Positions 59,663 to 64,000 of a stretch of DNA of 64,000 nucleotides are shown here, piece after piece. The position numbers and the translations under genes are program-made. Below the pieces are notes generated by a model. That model had not been told where the DNA came from. It did no database searches and worked only from the letters and a program-made list of their open reading frames with translations. The first letter of the stretch is position 1. The number at the start of each line of letters is the position of its first letter. Source of the stretch: Paguma larvata (Eukaryota; Chordata; Mammalia; Carnivora; Viverridae); contig CM057841.1 of the NCBI GenBank assembly GCA_030068075.1, positions 4,152,565 through 4,216,564 on the forward strand, written 5' to 3'.

Positions 59663-60086
59663 TTTAGGAGTGCTGACAACACTGACTCCATCTTTGGCCC
59701 TCCATCTTTTTCATGCGCATGCAATGATCTCCCTTGGGAGGCTACTTCCAGGCCCCTTGGGGCTAATGTGTGCCCTGACATGAATGCCTGAAGGCTTGTT
59801 CTGATCTTCCCTAAAGTGGTGCTCAGAAGGCACCCGTGTAGATAACTACCCTTTGACCTCACCACAATGAGGTCCTCGCCCCTCACTGGATAAAATACAG
59901 ACTGGGCAGAGAATAGCTGCGTAGCACCTGAATCATGTGTCCAGCCTTTCCCCTCTGTCAGTTCATTACCCTGAATGAAACTCTGTAAATGGTATGGAGT
60001 GGCTTGCATAATTTTTCAGTCTCCACATATCTTCTCAATCTGCAGGACACTGTACTGTCCCTCCTCCACCTTCTACACCTTCTAGC
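59663..60086 (+). mobile_element. Possible solo LTR, 424 bp
   Basis: Inserted in the old L1 with AGATAC on both sides (59657-59662, 60087-60092). Layout is LTR-like: a TATA-like GATAAAATAC near 59890, then TCAGTCTCCACATATC and a pyrimidine-rich end. The outermost bases are not a clean TG...CA, so the class is open. Confidence 0.45.
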
Positions 60087-60240
60087 AGATACCATCATTG
60101 ACCTAGCAGGTTGCCAATAAGTAAAATAATACATTCAGGTATCAAGATAGTTGATGGGGGAAAATGAGTGCCCTCACACATTATTGATGAGAAGGCCAAA
60201 TCTGAGACCAATTTATAAACAAAATTACTAATGAGAGTAA

Positions 60241-61732
60241 AGACTATAACTCATTAAATAAGAGTTCATAAATACATACCAATATAACTAATAAGGTAAA
60301 TTTAGTAGGAATCACAGAAATAGAACCATTAGGCACCGCTGTGGTCATAATCATTTCAGAGAAGAGTACTCAAAGGATTTTCATAATGACAAGATAGTGA
60401 TATAATCTCAAAACAACTCTCCAGAATACATATTAATTTTAAGACAGAAAATCTTAACGGTAGAGAAACCTCACAGGTAACACCTGAACAAAGTGAACAC
60501 AGTTACCTTTTCTTGTAAGGAGTAAAATAAGCATCATGTGATACCTGATGAGACTCATGGGGAAGAATATATTCACATCTTTTCCAAGAGGGCATATCTT
60601 GAATTTCACTGAGGAATTACCAGAGAAACCCAGATTGAGGGACATTCTACAAAATAACTAGATAGTCAAGATGCTGAAAAACAAACCCTATTCCAGGTTA
60701 AAGAAGGCTTCAGAGACAGAATGACTAAATGCAGTATAGGATCTTGGATTGGATCCAGGACAAGAATACAACATCAATGTGAGTTGGTGACATTTGAATA
60801 GTCTTTAGATAATAGTGTAGTATCAACATTTAAATGTTCATTTTTCTGACTTTGATCATCATGCAATGCTTGTGAAATATGTCAATATTTGCTGTATTTG
60901 GGTTTTCGATTATAAATTTTTGTGTTTGAAAATATTTAAATATGTATTCCAAAAATAAGGAACATTAGCAAATTCCATTTATTGAGGGTGAAATTCACAC
61001 CCTGAAAAGCAAAGCCAAAACGCACTATTGGCAATAGAGGCAACATAGTTGGTGGTGGTAGGGGCAGCCTATATTGATTCCAAAAAACAAAGGAGTCCTA
61101 GCTAAACAAAGCAACACACAGGTCAATCATATTTTCAGGAAGCACTCTGTACATGGGGTACTGTGTGAACAAAAAGAGTCCCAATGAATTTTTTAATGCC
61201 CATTAAAGAAATCGGTTGTGGATAAAGGCTAACAACTTTCACAGAAATCCCTGAGTCATAAGAACACATCTTCCAAAACGTATCTTCCAGTCCCTTCCAA
61301 AAACCTCCTGACACAGCTAGTTTAAAAAAAAAAAAGGCATCTCCCCATCCCAAATGGTCAAAAAACAAACCAGCCCTGGAACTACACAATTATCCAGAAT
61401 AAGAAGAAAATCAGAGAGCTGCAAAATAATAAGTGGCCCTTAATAACTCTCAACAGAAAAATGCCAAAGAGAAGGGCAAAATTTAATAAGTCCTGAATAA
61501 AAACATTTTATAAAGCAATGACATCTATCAAGAATTTAAGCCAGGCATATAAAAGTTCAGGGACAAGATGATGAGCCCACAAAGAATTGAAAAATATAGA
61601 AATAAAGAATATATGTCCATTCAGTCACTTAAAATAAGTCCTTCATATATGGAATGATTCTTTGGACAAAAATTAATTAAATGAGAAAGAGATTATCTCT
61701 GTCTTCTCACCAAACTCTTTAGGACATTGGTA
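60241..61732. other. Mostly unrecognised; 60450-60960 possibly an ancient interspersed repeat
   Basis: The stretch around ACCTCACAGGTAACACCTGA and GGATTGGATCCAGGAC is familiar as a dispersed mammalian repeat, but I cannot name the family. Nothing identified in the remainder. Confidence 0.35.
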
Positions 61733-61945
61733 CATTTTATTTATTAATTTTAGAGAGAGAAGAGAGTGTACGTGCAAGCGGGGTGAGGGGAGGGGGAGAG
61801 AGAGAGAATATGAATGACAATCTTAAGGAGGTCGCATGCTGTCAGCATGGAGCTTGACGTGGGGCTCGATCCCACCCCCTGGGATCATGGCCTGAGCCAA
61901 TATTGAGAGTTGGAAGCTCAACCAACTGAGCCACCCAGGAGCCCC
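61733..61945 (-). mobile_element. tRNA-Lys-derived SINE, diverged
   Basis: GACATTGG flanks both sides. Degenerate B box. Confidence 0.9.
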
Positions 61946-62051
61946 CATGACATTGGGCAAATTTTAAATAATCGTGGACCATAGATTTACTTTAAAAAAA
62001 AAATGCGGGCATGAGTTCTATCTCTGACATTACCCCAATATTCCAAAGTTT

Positions 62052-62115
62052 ACTTTATTTTTTTAAAGTTTATTTATTTTGAGAGATACAGAGAGAATAT
62101 GAATTGCAGAAGGGC

Positions 62116-62158
<43 letters not shown>

Positions 62159-62284
62159 CCTAAGCAGGCTCCTTGCTGTCACCACAGAACCCTACATTGG
62201 GCTTGAACTCATGAACTGTGAGATCATGACCTGAGTTGAAACCAAGAGTTGGCCGCTTAACCAACTAAGCCACCCAGGCACTCC
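62052..62284 (-). mobile_element. SINE with (GA)n expansion
   Basis: The purine tract contains about 18 GA units at 62119-62155. Confidence 0.92.
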
Positions 62285-62324
62285 TGTTATCCCAAATAAG
62301 AAATATAACAGACAAATATAGGGA

Positions 62325-62580
62325 AAAGGAAGGAAAAAGAAGATAAAAACACAGGGGGAGGCAAACCGTAAGAGACTCTTAAATACAGAGAACAAACTGA
62401 GGATTGCTGGAGGGGAGGTGGGTAGGGGAATGGAGTAAATAGGTGATGGGCATTAAGGAGGACACTTGTTGGGATGAGCACTGGGTGTCATCTGTAAGAG
62501 ATGAATCACTTGGTTCTACTCCTAAAGCCAAGACTACACTGTATGTTAACTAACTTGAATTTAAATTAAAACGAAAGAAG
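62325..62580 (+). mobile_element. L1 3' end, older subfamily
   Basis: 3' UTR followed by an extra terminal block beginning GAGATGAATCACTTGGTTCT that the youngest copies lack. Confidence 0.85.
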
Positions 62581-62753
62581 ATATAGAAAAAAAAATGTCC
62601 ATGAGATGACCAAAACAAAAAAATAAAAATAAAAAGTAAAAAAACCAACAAAATGTTGTTTACCTCTTCAAAAAAATAATAAAAAAGGTCTAGATTCCAC
62701 TCACCATCACATTGGATGAACCACTTCGAGTATTCATTCAAAATCCTCTGAAC

Positions 62754-62941
62754 CGGATGAGTGTGGGAGAGGGGAGAGTGGGTGGTGGGCACAGAGGAGG
62801 GCGCTCATTGGATTGAGCACTGGGTGTTGTATAGAAACCAATTTGACAATAAACTATTAAAAAAAAAAAAAAGAAACACAAATGCAGTGTTAAGCATAAA
62901 GGAAAGTAAAACAAACAAACAAACAAAACAAAACAAAACGA
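62754..62941 (+). mobile_element. Short L1 3' end with probable 3' transduction
   Basis: AAAATCCTCTGAAC flanks the unit at 62740-62753 and 62942-62955. Inside are about 100 bp of L1 3' end, an A-tail, about 40 bp of non-L1 sequence starting GAAACACAAATGCAGTG, and a second (AAAC)n-type tail. Confidence 0.85.
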
Positions 62942-62957
62942 AAAATCCTCTGAACGG

Positions 62958-63404
62958 GCAATCCTTGAGATAAGTGATAAGAAGATGTCACGAAATCTCT
63001 GGCATTCCTTAGGATATAAATGCTACGAAACAACAAGAGTTTATGAACAAGCAATATAGACATTTATCTTTGTCTGCTCTTCTCGGGCCGCACATTTCCT
63101 TCTATCCCAGACTCAAATTGCTCACTTGTTCAGATGCAGCTGGGGTTAGAAAACATCAATCTTCACTGTCAATCTATTCTTTCAGTGCGAGCTCTCCTCT
63201 CCCTACGCTATTTCCTTTACTCTTAAGGATAGTCGATTGCTCCTAACCTCAGTCAAGTTTAATTGATTGGGAATAGCTGCATGCTTCATTACATTAAAAA
63301 AAATTCAGAGCTGCCCTCTGGGTTCACAAGACAAAGTGTTCTGATCAGTCAGCTATAGCTGCCATGGATGTGGGAGCAGGGAATAGTGGCATATGTAACA
63401 CACA
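62958..63404. other. Unrecognised sequence
   Basis: Nothing identified. Confidence 0.4.
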
Positions 63405-63419
63405 TTTCTGATACTTCCC

Positions 63420-63625
63420 ATGTAGTTACTTTATAGTTTATTTATTTTGAGAGAGAGAGAGCACAGTTACGGGAGGGGCAGAGAGATGGAGGGACAGAAT
63501 CCCAAGCAGGATCCACACCATCAATGCAGAGCCTGATGCGGGGTTCAAACTGACAACCCTGAGATTAAGACCTGAGCCAGGATCAAGAGTTAGACACTTA
63601 ACCAACTGCAATACCCAGGCACCCC
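63420..63625 (-). mobile_element. tRNA-Lys-derived SINE, diverged
   Basis: Minus-strand copy with degenerate A box (GGTATTGCAG). Confidence 0.88.
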
Positions 63626-63640
63626 TTGTATACCTCTTAG

Positions 63641-63813
63641 ATGTTTATTTATTTATCTAGAGAGAGAGGGGGGAAGGGTAGAGAGATAGGGGTAAACAGA
63701 ATCTCAAGCAGGCTCTGCAATGTTAGCACAGAGCCCTACATGGGGCTCAGACTCATGACCTGAACCAAAACCAAGAGTTGGACACTTAACTGACTGAGCC
63801 ACCCAGGTGTCCC
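63641..63813 (-). mobile_element. tRNA-Lys-derived SINE
   Basis: Second minus-strand copy close behind the first. TCTGATACTT occurs before the first (about 63405) and after this one (about 63814), so the pair may share one target duplication. Confidence 0.9.
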
Positions 63814-64000
63814 TCTGATACTTTTCAGATTCATCATTTTATCAAATGACAGACATCCTCAGATTCCTTTCAAGTGACCAGCATCAACTCATCTTGACAT
63901 TGGAGGTGAACTAGGACTTGCAGAAGGTTTGTATAGTCATGAGGCATGGTCCATCCTGGTCCCTTACGGCTTTCTGCCAAGATGTAGACCCTACCCATGG

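Larger units (their letters stand above)
59283..60240 (+). mobile_element. Very old L1 (HAL1/L1ME-like) in three pieces
   Basis: Pieces 59283-59471, 59631-59662 and about 60087-60240 form one ORF2 region interrupted by a SINE and a possible LTR. Recognisable phrases include ATATGAAAAGATGTTCAACC and CACATTATTGATGAGAAGG. Confidence 0.65.

Noticed and set aside
1..64000. CRISPR array, operon or defence system
   Set aside because: All regularly recurring sequences are dispersed SINE and L1 copies or microsatellites in a vertebrate genome.

Overview
This is mammalian nuclear DNA, almost certainly from a cat-family carnivoran. The diagnosis rests on about 32 copies of a tRNA-Lys-derived SINE of the CAN-SINE/SINEC type. 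These have the feliform layout: a tRNA-like head beginning GGGGCGCCTGGGTGGCTCAG, a conserved body, a CT-rich tract and an A-rich tail. They lie among many L1 copies that share one carnivoran 3' end. I see no intact host protein-coding gene, no genuine tRNA or rRNA gene, and no CRISPR array. Nearly all long open frames are L1 or retroviral remnants or low-complexity sequence.

Layout. 1-3.4 kb: the 3' part of a young L1 with an open ORF2 running in from the left edge, then a second short L1. 4.2-9.9 kb: a minus-strand L1 with a complete 5' UTR promoter, a SINE-split ORF1 and a damaged ORF2, but no 3' end. 9.9-18.6 kb: SINEs scattered in otherwise unrecognised sequence, one old L1, and a vomeronasal type-1 receptor (V1R) pseudogene at 17.4-18.35 kb. 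18.7-30.4 kb: old minus-strand L1s carrying younger L1s and SINEs, plus a hAT/Charlie-like transposon remnant at 23.9-24.9 kb. 31.2-32.5 kb: a solo class II (betaretrovirus-like) LTR with a clean 6-bp target duplication. 32.6-35.6 kb: an old L1, an ancient MIR and unrecognised sequence.

35.7-59.0 kb is the most informative part. Two LTRs of one family lie in the same orientation. Between them are plus-strand gag, protease, reverse transcriptase and RNase H remnants, and a polypurine tract sits directly before the downstream LTR. Without its L1 insertion each LTR is about 545 bp, and the outer flanks share AAAC. I read this as one class I endogenous provirus of about 7.8 kb, stretched to 23.3 kb by at least seven later insertion blocks. 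One of these contains a complete older L1 of about 6.6 kb that carries insertions of its own. All viral reading frames are heavily broken.

59-64 kb holds SINEs, an old L1, a possible further LTR and an L1 with a 3' transduction. No undescribed multi-gene system is visible. The value lies in the retrotransposition record: target duplications, twin-primed inversions, 3' transductions, nested insertions, a templated duplication and SINE structural variants. Family names come from recognised sequence features, not from a database search.
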